From Bacteroidales bacterium (lineage in GTDB: Bacteria; Bacteroidota; Bacteroidia; Bacteroidales; GCA-2748055), in the NCBI GenBank assembly GCA_024763595.1, contig JANTFK010000004.1:1-22763 (forward strand): DNA of 22,763 bases, written 5' to 3'. Below the pieces are notes generated by a model. It saw only the letters and a program-made list of their open reading frames with translations, made no database searches and had not been told where the DNA came from. A program made the position numbers and the translations under genes. Shown here one piece after another: positions 1 through 9,100 of this stretch (positions are counted from its first letter, which is position 1; every line of letters begins with the position of its first letter).

Positions 1-1326
1 CGGGTATTGGATGTGGTGTCGGGTTCCATTACGGCTCCTGCAACCAAACCGGGAAAACTGGAAAAGCTGCAGGGCACAGGAAAACTGGAAAAGCCGCAGG
101 ATACGGTGGCACTCCCCCGGGTCAAACCGGGCGATGTTCCGCTTTACAATGCTGAACCGGATGATATAGCTGCTATTATTTATACTTCGGGGACCACCGG
201 CAGGTCCAAAGGGGTTATGCTGACCCATCACAATATTGTAAGCAATGCCAAGGCTTCAGGAAGCATCCACCAGGTAATGCCCGGCGACAGGTTCCTCTCC
301 ATATTGCCCCTGGCCCATACCTATGAATGTACCATTGGGATGGTGGTTCCCCTGCTTAACGGGGCCAGCGTTCACTATATTGACCGCGCACCTACCGCAT
401 CATACCTGGCACCCCTGTTACAGCAACTGAAGCCCACAACCATGCTGACCGTCCCCCTGGTCATAGAGAAGATCTACAGGGCCAGGGTCAAACCTGCCCT
501 GACCAAAACTCCCCTCTTAAGGTTCCTGATGCTAATCGGACCTACACGAAAACTGCTCTCCCGGGCTGCGGTGCGCAAACTGATGAAATTTTTTGGGGGA
601 GAACTACGGTTTTTCGGAGTGGGTGGTGCCCCCCTGGCACCCGATGTGGAACAGTTCCTGCTGGATGGCGGATTCCCCTACGCCATTGGTTACGGGCTTA
701 CGGAAACATCTCCCATGATAGCCGGATTTGGACCGGCAAACGCAGTCTACCGGTCGGTTGGCAGGGTAATGAAAGATATTACAGTGAAGATAGAAAATCC
801 TGATCCGGTTACCGGGGAAGGGGAGATCCTGGTGCAGGGACCCAATGTCATGAAAGGATATTACAAAGAAAGGGAAAAGAGTGCCGAAGTACTCACCGGG
901 GATGGCTTCTTCCGTACCGGTGATCTGGGATACATGAACAGGAAGGGTATTCTCTTTATCCGGGGCAGGCTGAAGAACATGATCCTCGGAGCCAATGGAG
1001 AGAACATCTATCCCGAAGAGATCGAAGCTGTGATCAATTCCCGGGAGATCGTAAACGAATCCCTGGTGATGCAATACAAGGGAAAGCTGGTGGCCAGGGT
1101 ACATTTGAAAATGGAAGTGTTGGAAGAACGCCTTCAACACCTGAAGGAAAATTCAGCAGATTTTCAACAACAACTACAGGAGAGAGCCAGTGAGGTGCTG
1201 GAAGAATTGATGCTGCAGGTGAATCAGCATGTATCGCGCAACGCCAGGCTGCAGATGATGATCCTGCAGCTCAGCCCCTTTGAAAAAACGCCCACCCAGA
1301 AGATCAAACGTTTCCTCTACATGTAG
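1..1326 (+). CDS. Long-chain acyl-CoA synthetase, AMP-forming (5' partial)
   Basis: Adenylate-forming enzyme that activates a fatty acid to acyl-AMP and then acyl-CoA. The frame is open to the first base, so the start and probably the first 100-200 residues lie outside the window. Numbering residues from base 7, the phosphate-binding motif YTSGTTGRSKG lies at 59-69, GYGLTETSP at 228-236 (adenine binding), TGDLGY at 304-309 and the hinge region RGRLKNMILGANGENIYPEE at 319-338. The C-terminal TPTQKIKR (429-436) holds the candidate catalytic lysine, K432. A glutamine- and glutamate-rich, probably helical segment sits at 370-405. The long-chain (FadD15-like) type is inferred from overall pattern; substrate length cannot be read from sequence. 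A 27-bp tandem duplication lies just before the phosphate-binding motif. The next gene is convergent. Confidence 0.93.
   Translation, partial: RVLDVVSGSITAPATKPGKLEKLQGTGKLEKPQDTVALPRVKPGDVPLYNAEPDDIAAIIYTSGTTGRSKGVMLTHHNIVSNAKASGSIHQVMPGDRFLSILPLAHTYECTIGMVVPLLNGASVHYIDRAPTASYLAPLLQQLKPTTMLTVPLVIEKIYRARVKPALTKTPLLRFLMLIGPTRKLLSRAAVRKLMKFFGGELRFFGVGGAPLAPDVEQFLLDGGFPYAIGYGLTETSPMIAGFGPANAVYRSVGRVMKDITVKIENPDPVTGEGEILVQGPNVMKGYYKEREKSAEVLTGDGFFRTGDLGYMNRKGILFIRGRLKNMILGANGENIYPEEIEAVINSREIVNESLVMQYKGKLVARVHLKMEVLEERLQHLKENSADFQQQLQERASEVLEELMLQVNQHVSRNARLQMMILQLSPFEKTPTQKIKRFLYM
52..105 (+). repeat. 27-bp tandem duplication inside the acyl-CoA synthetase gene
   Basis: Two adjacent 27-base units (52-78 and 79-105) match at 23 of 27 positions. 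Being a multiple of three, the duplication keeps the frame and gives GKLEKLQGT followed by GKLEKPQDT. It lies in the lysine-rich linker about 25 residues before the ATP phosphate-binding motif. Confidence 0.85.
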
Positions 1327-1394
1327 TCATCGTATATCCGGTAGTGAATCCCCTGGTAGTCAAAAAAATTGACCGTCTACGGGAGTAATGCTGC

Positions 1395-2066
1395 TCATAC
1401 ACTGGAGAGCAGATGATTCAGGTTCTCAAACCTGGTATGATAATCCTGGATGGAGCGGGCTATCAGATCCATGGCCTCCTCCCGGCCATACACATGGGTA
1501 ATCTCCACATCAGCGGGATTCCCGGGCAGATCTTTATAGGTCAAAAAGTAGTGCCGCAACCGGTTCACAACCTTTTCAGGCAGGTCAGACACATCGTGAA
1601 AATCCTCGTAGAGCGCATCATTGTTCATAACAGCGATCAATTTATCATCAGCCTGGTCGTGATCGATCATCCTGAATCCTCCGATGGGCCTGGCACGCAC
1701 AAGGATATCCCCGTGGGATATCTCCTTTTCTGTAAGAACACAGATATCAATGGGATCAGCATCTCCCACTATCTTTTCGTTCCCGGTCTTCTCCCGGCTC
1801 AGCAGGGCTACCCTGTCTCCACTGTATGTCTGCGGAATAAAACCATAGAGTGCAGGGACAGAATTGGAATATTTCTGCGGCCTGTCAATCTTCAGGTAAC
1901 CCGTTACTTTATCTACCTCATACTTTACCGTATCCCTGGGCACCATTTCAATAAAACACATGACGATCCCGGGGGCTTCCGGCCCGATTTCAACACCGTG
2001 CCAGGGATGTGATTTGTAACGCAGGCCCATGAGCTTCCCTATGGGATCCATTAACTGGTTGGACAT
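1395..2066 (-). CDS. ppa: Inorganic pyrophosphatase, family I (soluble)
   Basis: Hydrolyses pyrophosphate to two phosphates in the cytoplasm, pulling biosynthetic reactions forward. The protein of 223 residues carries the family I signature DADPIDI at 102-108, with the metal-binding aspartates D102, D104 and D107. Further family features are YGFIPQTY (74-81) and VPRDTVKYEVDK (42-53). It is somewhat longer than the roughly 175-residue E. coli enzyme, with extra sequence at both ends. The ATG start lies 19 bases after murF on the same strand, so the two are probably co-transcribed; no -7 promoter box was found in the gap. Its 3' end faces the acyl-CoA synthetase across 68 bases in which I see no convincing terminator. 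Confidence 0.93.
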   Translation of the reverse strand: MSNQLMDPIGKLMGLRYKSHPWHGVEIGPEAPGIVMCFIEMVPRDTVKYEVDKVTGYLKIDRPQKYSNSVPALYGFIPQTYSGDRVALLSREKTGNEKIVGDADPIDICVLTEKEISHGDILVRARPIGGFRMIDHDQADDKLIAVMNNDALYEDFHDVSDLPEKVVNRLRHYFLTYKDLPGNPADVEITHVYGREEAMDLIARSIQDYHTRFENLNHLLSSV

Positions 2067-2085
2067 AATTTCAGATTGTTAAGTT

Positions 2086-3381
2086 TTACAACAAAGGCAA
2101 TAACTTTTCCAGCTCCATCACCCGGCTGCCTTTGATCAGGATCAGAAACCCCGCCGGTTTCTCCTGCTCCAGGTATTGTGCCAGCTCTGCCCTCCCCCTG
2201 AAAACATCTGTGCGGGCAGATGGTTCACGCACATTATAAAAATTTGGCCCCGCCAGTAAAACACGATCCACTTCCAGTGTCCCGATCCAGCGAACCAGGC
2301 TGCGGTGTTCTTCGGCAGATGAATGTCCCAGTTCGGCCATATCACCAAGGATCAGCATGGTGGGGCCCTTTGCATGTGACAATAACCCGTTGATGGCTTC
2401 ACGCATGCTGCTGGGATTGGCATTGTAAGCGTCCAGGATCAACCGGTTCCTCTTCCCATCAATAAGTTGAGATCGCTGGTTCTCAGGCGTATAGAAACTT
2501 ATGGCATCTGCGATGGAAGCAGCCGGAATTCCAAAATAAAATCCGACACCGGCAGCCATCCTTATATTCTGCAAATTATAGGAACCCACCATTTTCGTCC
2601 TGCAAAAATGGTGTTCTCCGGCAACATCCAGTTCCACCTCCAGAAAAGGAGATTGACCGGTGATGCGCGCATCCACAGGCAATGTACCTTCCGGTCCCAC
2701 AACCAGCTGTTGCACACCTGTGGCTGTGGCCTTTTCCATCAGCATGGTATCTTCACCATCAATGATGGCTTTGCCTTCATGGGATGCCAGGTATTGATAA
2801 AGTTCCCCCTTAGCATCAAGGACCCCTTCGATGGAACCAAACCCTTCAAGATGTGCTTTACCCACATTGGTGATCAGACCCAGTTCCGGAGCAGCAATCT
2901 GAGCCAGCAGGGCTATTTCGCCGGGATGATTCGCTCCCATCTCCACCACACAGATCTCTTCCTCTCTGAGGGAAAGGAGGGTTAAAGGAACCCCGATGTG
3001 ATTATTCAGGTTGCCCTGCGTGGCACATATGCTCCGCTTTGTTGATAATACGGCCGACACCAGTTCTTTGGTGGTGGTTTTCCCGTTGCTTCCCGTGATG
3101 GCGATCACCCTGGGTAACACCTGCATGCGGTGATGATGGGCCAGCTGTTGCAATGTTTCCAGCACGGAGGGTACATATACCACACGGGTTCCCGCAGCCA
3201 GATCACTGCGATCGGTTACAGCAAGCCTGCAGCCCTTCTGCAAAGCATCCCCGACATATTTGTTTCCATCAAAATTATCTCCCCGGAGTGCAAAGAAAAT
3301 CCGGTCCGAAACCTCCCTGCGGGTATCGGTACAAATACCGCCCGACGCAATATATGCGTTATAAAGCTGATGAAGTGACAT
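2086..3381 (-). CDS. murF: UDP-N-acetylmuramoyl-tripeptide--D-alanyl-D-alanine ligase
   Basis: Cytoplasmic Mur ligase that uses ATP to add D-Ala-D-Ala to the UDP-MurNAc-tripeptide, the last soluble step of the peptidoglycan precursor. The 431 residues match the family's length. The P-loop ITGSNGKTTTKEL is at 95-107, the central-domain motif EMGANHPGEI at 147-156 and TNVGKAHLEGFGS at 171-183. The C-terminal-domain motif LDAYNANPSSM is present. The order of a small N-terminal domain, an ATP domain and a C-terminal domain is as expected, and the ALRGDNFDGN segment near residues 31-40 is typical of MurF rather than MurE. It follows gldJ on the same strand after a likely terminator, and ppa follows 19 bases later. 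No promoter is obvious in the 72-base upstream gap, so read-through or a non-consensus promoter is likely. Confidence 0.95.
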   Translation of the reverse strand: MSLHQLYNAYIASGGICTDTRREVSDRIFFALRGDNFDGNKYVGDALQKGCRLAVTDRSDLAAGTRVVYVPSVLETLQQLAHHHRMQVLPRVIAITGSNGKTTTKELVSAVLSTKRSICATQGNLNNHIGVPLTLLSLREEEICVVEMGANHPGEIALLAQIAAPELGLITNVGKAHLEGFGSIEGVLDAKGELYQYLASHEGKAIIDGEDTMLMEKATATGVQQLVVGPEGTLPVDARITGQSPFLEVELDVAGEHHFCRTKMVGSYNLQNIRMAAGVGFYFGIPAASIADAISFYTPENQRSQLIDGKRNRLILDAYNANPSSMREAINGLLSHAKGPTMLILGDMAELGHSSAEEHRSLVRWIGTLEVDRVLLAGPNFYNVREPSARTDVFRGRAELAQYLEQEKPAGFLILIKGSRVMELEKLLPLL

Positions 3382-3398
3382 GTAAACCCCGCCAACAT

Positions 3399-3428
3399 AA
3401 AAGGCTGCTCCGGGAAAGGAACAGCCTT
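3399..3428 (-). terminator. Hairpin terminator after gldJ
   Basis: A 7-bp stem AAGGCTG/CAGCCTT (3401-3407 with 3422-3428) continues after a one-base mismatch into a TCC/GGA pairing around a six-base loop. On the minus strand the stem is followed by TTTT at 3402-3399. It lies between the gldJ stop and the murF start. The T run is short, so termination may be partial. Confidence 0.55.
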
Positions 3429-3453
3429 CTGATATTTTTCGATGTGCTTTTTC

Positions 3454-4938
3454 TTAAAAACCAGTAGGCGTTCCCACACGTGTCATGGCACAACGGAACC
3501 CCAGGTCATCCCTCGATTCACTTTCTTCCAGGAACCTGCGCTCACCCGGGCTCAGCCAGTAAGCCCTGTCCTTCCAGGAACCGCCTTTATATACCCTTAC
3601 CTGATCATCCAGCAGGGACAATCTTTCGTTATCGTTGTTTAAATACATGGATCCCGAGCCTTCATAAGGTTCTGATGCCTGATCACCGTTTTCATAGACG
3701 GACTCCTTGTCTCCATCATGGTAGTTCCGGTAATCGGACCTCCGGTAATTAAAGCGACCTTCCGCATCGGCTTCGGTAATGGGCTCACGACGAATGTGCC
3801 CCAGGCTGTCAATAACCGGGCTCCCATTGGCATCACGGACAATCTTATCAAACTGATTACCCCTGTAGGGCCGAAAATCAGATACATCCATAGCAGACAT
3901 GGGACGGTATACATCCTGCACCCACTCATTTACGTTACCGGCCATACAATAGAGCCCATAATCATTGGGCCAGTATGAGGTGACCGGTACTGTAATCGAT
4001 CCGCCGTCATTCAGGCTTCCTGCCACACCCATCATATCTCCTTTTCCCCTTACAAAGTTGGCCATCATCTTACCCATGTTACGGGGACTGTCATTCCTAA
4101 CATTATGACCGTTCCAGGGATAGGTCCTGCGCTCCCATACCAGCTCATCTACAGTATTACCCACCAGTCCGAGTGCTGCAAATTCCCATTCTGCTTCAGT
4201 TGGTAACCTGTATTTGGGCAACAGGATCCCGTCTTCCATGTTGATCAGCCTCGACTCCACATTGGGATTCAGGCTTGGCTGCGGATTGATAATATTGGGA
4301 GTGTAGATGCCATAAATATAAGTTTCGGTGTTGAAGTTGCGTTCATCCTGCTGATCGGTGGATAACTCAATATGCCCTATATCTACCAGTATCTTCTCAT
4401 TCACCCTGTCGGTTCTCCAGATACAATAATCCTGTGCCTGAAGCCAGTTGACACCCACAACAGGGTATTCGTTAAAGGAAGGATGCCTGAAATAGTACTC
4501 CACATAGGGTTCATTAAAGGCCATGGGATCCCGCCAGACCAGTGTGTCAGGCATGGCGGACCTGACCACCTGCGGGTTATTCATTCCGAATACACGGCTC
4601 AGCCAGTGGATATACTCCCTGTAGTCCACATTCCGGATTTCGGTTACATCCATGTAGAAAGAGCTGACCGTCACCCGGCGCGGTAAGTTGTTCCATTCGT
4701 ACATGACGTCATCCTGTACCTTTCCCATGGTAAAAGTACCACCTTCGATCAGTGTCAGGCCGGGACCCGCTTCCTGCTCCGATGCTGTCTTCACTTCAAA
4801 TCCACCATTTTCAGGATCATTATAGGCCCATCCGGTAGTTGTTGAGGTTTTGCCTGAAGATGTCGTATCCTTTCCTCCACAACCCCAGAGCATCAGTGCA
4901 AATAGCGTTAACGAGACCAGTCTCATAATCATTTTCAT
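3454..4938 (-). CDS. gldJ: Gliding motility / T9SS lipoprotein GldJ (SUMF1/FGE fold)
   Basis: Predicted lipoprotein: a short hydrophobic signal ends in the lipobox L-W-G-C with the acylated cysteine at C20. The body is a formylglycine-generating-enzyme (FGE-sulfatase) fold: EGGTFTMG (65-72), YPVVGVNW (158-165), YRLPTEAEWEFAALG (243-257), MAGNVNEWVQDVYRP (332-346), VYKGGSWKDRAYWL (449-462) and GFRCAM (480-485). True FGE enzymes carry a catalytic cysteine pair in the segment after GGS; here it reads SWKDRAYWL, so an enzymatic role is unlikely. GldJ is preferred over its paralogue GldK because of the N-terminal TGWAYNDPENGGF (35-47) and VQDDVMYEWNN (74-84), which fit my memory of flavobacterial GldJ, and because of adjacency to porU/porV. 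In Flavobacterium johnsoniae GldJ is needed for gliding and secretion. The gene has its own -7 box upstream and a terminator after it. Confidence 0.82.
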   Translation of the reverse strand: MKMIMRLVSLTLFALMLWGCGGKDTTSSGKTSTTTGWAYNDPENGGFEVKTASEQEAGPGLTLIEGGTFTMGKVQDDVMYEWNNLPRRVTVSSFYMDVTEIRNVDYREYIHWLSRVFGMNNPQVVRSAMPDTLVWRDPMAFNEPYVEYYFRHPSFNEYPVVGVNWLQAQDYCIWRTDRVNEKILVDIGHIELSTDQQDERNFNTETYIYGIYTPNIINPQPSLNPNVESRLINMEDGILLPKYRLPTEAEWEFAALGLVGNTVDELVWERRTYPWNGHNVRNDSPRNMGKMMANFVRGKGDMMGVAGSLNDGGSITVPVTSYWPNDYGLYCMAGNVNEWVQDVYRPMSAMDVSDFRPYRGNQFDKIVRDANGSPVIDSLGHIRREPITEADAEGRFNYRRSDYRNYHDGDKESVYENGDQASEPYEGSGSMYLNNDNERLSLLDDQVRVYKGGSWKDRAYWLSPGERRFLEESESRDDLGFRCAMTRVGTPTGF

Positions 4939-5015
4939 GGCTTCTTGTTTTATTATTTCAATTTACTGTTAAACACAACTTAAATACAAGCAACTAATAT
5001 AATAGAAACATGTAC

Positions 5016-5023
5016 CAAATGTA
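5016..5023 (-). promoter_or_regulatory. Promoter -7 box for gldJ (TACATTTG)
   Basis: Exact match to the Bacteroidota -7 consensus TAnnTTTG on the minus strand, starting one base after the stop of the porP-like gene. It implies a leader of about 70 bases before gldJ. No clear -33 TTTG was found at the usual spacing. Confidence 0.5.
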
Positions 5024-5024
5024 A

Positions 5025-6008
5025 CTATATTTTAGGACTTTTTATTGCCCTTCGTTTCATCGATTTATGCAGGTTTTCAAAAATTATCACCAACGATATC
5101 TCATGTGCTCCCAGGTTCGGAATATGCAAATCCGGGGGCGATAGTTTGGTATCATAACTGTAACGGACCCTGAACTGCTCATTGCCATAGCCCGCTGAGA
5201 AAATAAGGGTTCCATAGGAGAAGAACAGGTCCTGCCGGAGCCAGATCCCACCTACCAGGTTTCTGAAAAGGAGCTCCATTCCATAGTTCAGTTGTTGATA
5301 AAAATCCTGCTGAAGGAACACCAGGTTGGGTGAAAGCTGCAGCACCTCCCTTCCCAGCCGTTTCTCATAAACAGGGATGATGGCCCCAATATGTGCGGTG
5401 TATTTTCTTAATAACCTGGTATTGGGATCATCGGAAGGAGCTGTATAAGGCTCCAGCATGTGGTGTACCGCCACTCCTCCGTAGAAGATCTTGTAGAACC
5501 CGCCAAATCCCACGGAAAAATCGGGATAAGCATATGAATAACCCTGTAAAGTTGATCCGGCGGCACCCTCCAGTTCATCGGGCAGTACCAGGCCGTCGGG
5601 ATTCATGTTCCGCTGTCCAACCGAGGCCTGGAATCCACCGGTAACCATCAGGTCCCGGCTAACGCGCAGGTGGTAGGCATATATTGCATCCAGGGAAAGG
5701 GTATTGAATATACCCGCACCCTGCCGGTCGTTGATCACATGGATACCGATACCCCCCTGTAACGGCTCGATAAACTGCTCATAGGATGCCTGGTAGGTGG
5801 AGTAGGGATCGGTAGCACCCGGCCACTGGTTTCTGTATCCCAGGTAAAATTTTGCGGGACCCTCCACCCCGGCCATGGCAGGGTTCATAAAAAGCGGGTT
5901 GGCGTAGAATTGTGAAGATGCCGGATCCTGTGCAACAGCCATAGCGGAAAGCACCAGCAGCACTCCCGGCATACATTTTTTTGTTCCATATCTGTGGAAA
6001 TCTCTCAA
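5025..6008 (-). CDS. PorP/SprF-family type IX secretion outer-membrane protein
   Basis: Predicted outer-membrane beta-barrel of the PorP/SprF family (327 residues, about the usual length). The mature N-terminus QDPASSQFYANPLFMNPAMAG (from residue 27) is the family hallmark, and SYDTKLSPPDL...GAHEISL near the C-terminus is also typical. PorP interacts with the GldK/PorK ring in P. gingivalis, while SprF supports SprB secretion in F. johnsoniae; many genomes hold several paralogues, so the exact role is open. The start is uncertain: TTG at 6008 gives a charged n-region (RDFHRYGTKK) ahead of the hydrophobic stretch, whereas ATG at 5972 starts right at the hydrophobic stretch. I chose TTG because it makes a better signal peptide. 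It precedes gldJ by 86 bases and is divergent from porU. Confidence 0.87.
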   Translation of the reverse strand: MRDFHRYGTKKCMPGVLLVLSAMAVAQDPASSQFYANPLFMNPAMAGVEGPAKFYLGYRNQWPGATDPYSTYQASYEQFIEPLQGGIGIHVINDRQGAGIFNTLSLDAIYAYHLRVSRDLMVTGGFQASVGQRNMNPDGLVLPDELEGAAGSTLQGYSYAYPDFSVGFGGFYKIFYGGVAVHHMLEPYTAPSDDPNTRLLRKYTAHIGAIIPVYEKRLGREVLQLSPNLVFLQQDFYQQLNYGMELLFRNLVGGIWLRQDLFFSYGTLIFSAGYGNEQFRVRYSYDTKLSPPDLHIPNLGAHEISLVIIFENLHKSMKRRAIKSPKI

Positions 6009-6013
6009 ATCTG

Positions 6014-6034
6014 CCTTTAACTTTTAACTTTTAA
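6014..6034 (-). repeat. Three 7-bp direct repeats ahead of the porP-like gene
   Basis: On the minus strand the sequence reads TTAAAAG, TTAAAAG, TTAAAGG in direct succession, ending 5 bases before the TTG start at 6008. It may be an A-rich translation enhancer, as often found in Bacteroidota leaders, or a protein-binding site; it may also be chance in an AT-rich gap. Confidence 0.6.
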
Positions 6035-6072
6035 CCCTATACTAATAACGATAAAATAACCGTTTAAATACA

Positions 6073-6080
6073 TATCTTTC
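6073..6080 (+). promoter_or_regulatory. Possible promoter -7 box for porU (TATCTTTC)
   Basis: Seven of eight positions match TAnnTTTG. It would place the transcription start about 15 bases before the porU ATG at 6101. No clear -33 element was found in this AT-rich divergent gap. Confidence 0.3.
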
Positions 6081-6100
6081 TGCCGAATCTATATTTATAC

Positions 6101-9100
6101 ATGAAGAAGTTGCTGATCCTGTTGTTGCTCTCCCTCACCACCCTGTTGTATTCTCAGGTTGAAAATATTGTCATCCAATGGGATACAACGGACATCCGGC
6201 ACTTCTTTTCAAATGCTTTATACGCAGACGGTGACAATACGTTACCTTATGTCACAAGAAAAATTCCATGGACCTCCAAAGGCATGATTCCGAAGGTCAC
6301 CATTCAGGTAACTGAAAGTACTGTAATAGATGAAGAAAGACTTTCAGGAACAGGAGTTTATACCGGGCATGCCGGGCCGGCCCCACTGCTGGAATACTCC
6401 CTGGTACGCGCTGCAGGAAAATCCTATGTAGTCGTCAAAACATTGCCTTTCCGCAGAACAGCCTCAGGTAAACTCGAAAGGATCAACACCTTTCAGATCA
6501 AGCTGGAAGGAGAACCTGCACTGGCGGCCCTGAAGAGCGAAATAAAGGGAAGCTGGGCCGCTCACTCGGTACTGGCCAGTGGCAACTGGTATAAGATCTC
6601 GGTGGAACAGACCGGTATGCATAAACTTACATACGAACAACTGCAGGAAGCAGGTCTGCAGAATCCGGCCTCGGTTCGCATATATGGATCGGGGGCAAAG
6701 CAACTGCCGGAGGCTTTCTCGCAGGGGTACATTGATGACCTGGCTTCGGTTCCCGTACACATGTTCAAGGGCAGCGACGGAATTTTTGGCCCGGGAGACT
6801 TTATCCTCTTTTATGCACAGGGTCCGGTAGCCTGGTCTTATGACATGGAAACAGGGTTCTTTCGCCACCATCTGCATGCCCATGCCAGGAAAGGCTACTA
6901 TTTTCTCACAGACAGCCAGGGCCCGGTGGATACTCCTGAATTGCTTGAACTCAGTGAGCAGGCTCCAACCATGGAGGTAAGCTCGTATGATTACCGCTCC
7001 TACCGGGAAGATGAGACCTACAACCTGATCAAATCGGGTAAGACCTGGTTCGGGGATAAATTTAGCGTAAACCTGGAAGAGCATTATCCTTTCACCCTGC
7101 AGGAACGGGTAGCCGGAGAACCTGTACAAATCAGAGTGGCCGTTGCAGCCAGGTCCGGAGTCAGTTCCACCTTCAGTGTCAGGGCAAACAACAATCTCCT
7201 GGGAAGCGTCAGTGTAAGCAATACGGACCTGAGCCATTACACAGCTACCTATGCCTACCAGAACAACCAGATCTTCTCATACCTGCCCCAGGACGATTAT
7301 CTGACCGTATCCCTCACGTACAACCGTCCGGATCCCAACTCTGAAGGGTGGCTGGATGCGATTACCGTCAATGGAAGGAGTCATCTCCGGCTGAATGGAA
7401 ATGAGCTGGCTTTCCGGGATTCCAGGAGTACTGGTGCAGGCAATATCACCCGGTTCAGCATATCCAATGTAAACAGTGAAACCGTCATATGGGAAGTTAC
7501 CCAACCCGGGTTCCCCGTCGCCATCCCATACAACATCAACGGATCCGTGGCTGAGTTTACCATTGAGACAGGGCAGTTGAGGGAGTTCATCGCATTCGAC
7601 CCGACGGGCAACTTTCCCGTCCCTGTATACACCGGTGAGGGAGTGGGCCCGGTAGAGAATCAGGATCTGCATGGATTTGAACACCCCGATATGGTTATTG
7701 TTACACCTGCACCGTTCCTGGAACAGGCTGAGCGTCTTGCAACATTCAGGGAGAGCGAAGATGGCCTGGTTGTCGCCGTTGTATTGCAGGAGCAGGTATT
7801 CAACGAATTCTCATCAGGGACCCCCGATGTATCGGCCCTGCGTAATTTTATGAAAATGTTCTATGACCGCTCAGGAGGAACGGGACCCTATTGCCGTTAC
7901 CTCCTGCTCATGGGCGACGGTTCGTATGATAACCGGGGGAGTAAGGAGAAACCCAACAATCCTAACCTGTTGCTTACCTACCAGTCGGATGAATCACTCT
8001 CCCCAACACGCTCCTATGTTTCTGATGATTTCTTCGGGCTGCTGGACACAGATGAAACCATGTACAATGGTCTGCTTGATATCGGTATCGGGCGGCTGCC
8101 TGTCTCCGATGAGGAGGAGGCCCGCCTTATGGTGGACAAGATTATCGGATACCAGGCCCCGGACAAACAGGGTGACTGGCGCAACCAGCTCTGTTTTATC
8201 GGAGACGATGAGGATTCCAATATCCATATGCGACAGGCAGATGAGCTTGCCAGGTACGTGAATGTACACTACCCCGACTACAACATTAATAAAATCTACC
8301 TGGATGCATACCCGCAGGAGGAAAGGGCCACCGGCGACCGCTACCCCGATGTGAACCGTGCCATCAATAACCAGATGAACCGGGGAGCATTGATCGTAAA
8401 CTATACGGGCCATGGCGGTGACAAGGGTTTGGGACATGAACAGATTGTAACCTTCAATGATATCTTCTCCTGGAAGAATAAAAATAAGCTGACCCTCTTT
8501 ATGACCGCCACCTGTGAATTCAGCAGGTATGATGAATATGACAGATCCCAGGACCAGGAGACCACCTCCGCGGGAGAAGAGGTTCTCCTGAATCCTGAAG
8601 GAGGAAGCATCGCGCTTTTCACCACCACCAGGCTTGTCTATTCCGGACCCAACTATGTCCTCAATGAAAAGTTTTATGAAGTGGTGTTTTCAAAGGATGC
8701 CAACCAGCAGAACTACAGGCTTGGAGATATTATCATCTACAGCAAGAACAACGCCGGTGCCGGAATCAATAAACGGAATTTCACCCTGCTGGGGGATCCC
8801 TCCATGCTCCTGACTTATCCGCAACAACGGGTGGTAACCGATTCCATTGATGGCAGGGAGCTGTCGGCAGGAGACACCATTTCCGCTTTTCAGTGGGTGA
8901 CCATATCGGGACACCTGGAGACCCGTGAAGGCATGCTGATGGAAAATTTCAACGGAACCGTCTACCCGCTGGTATTCGATAAGGAGAAACGCGTGGAAAC
9001 ACTCTCCAATGATGGTGGACCGGTCTATAAATTCAGCACCCGGAACAACATCCTGTACAGCGGAAAAACTTCGGCGAAAGCCGGAAGATTTTCTTTTGGA

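Noticed and set aside
1327..1394. Possible bidirectional terminator between the acyl-CoA synthetase and ppa
   Set aside because: Only a 3-bp GTC/GAC pairing around an A-rich stretch was found, which is too weak.
6464..7237. Open frame of 257 codons on the minus strand opposite the porU N-terminus
   Set aside because: Antisense to a confident gene, no domain, no promoter or start context.
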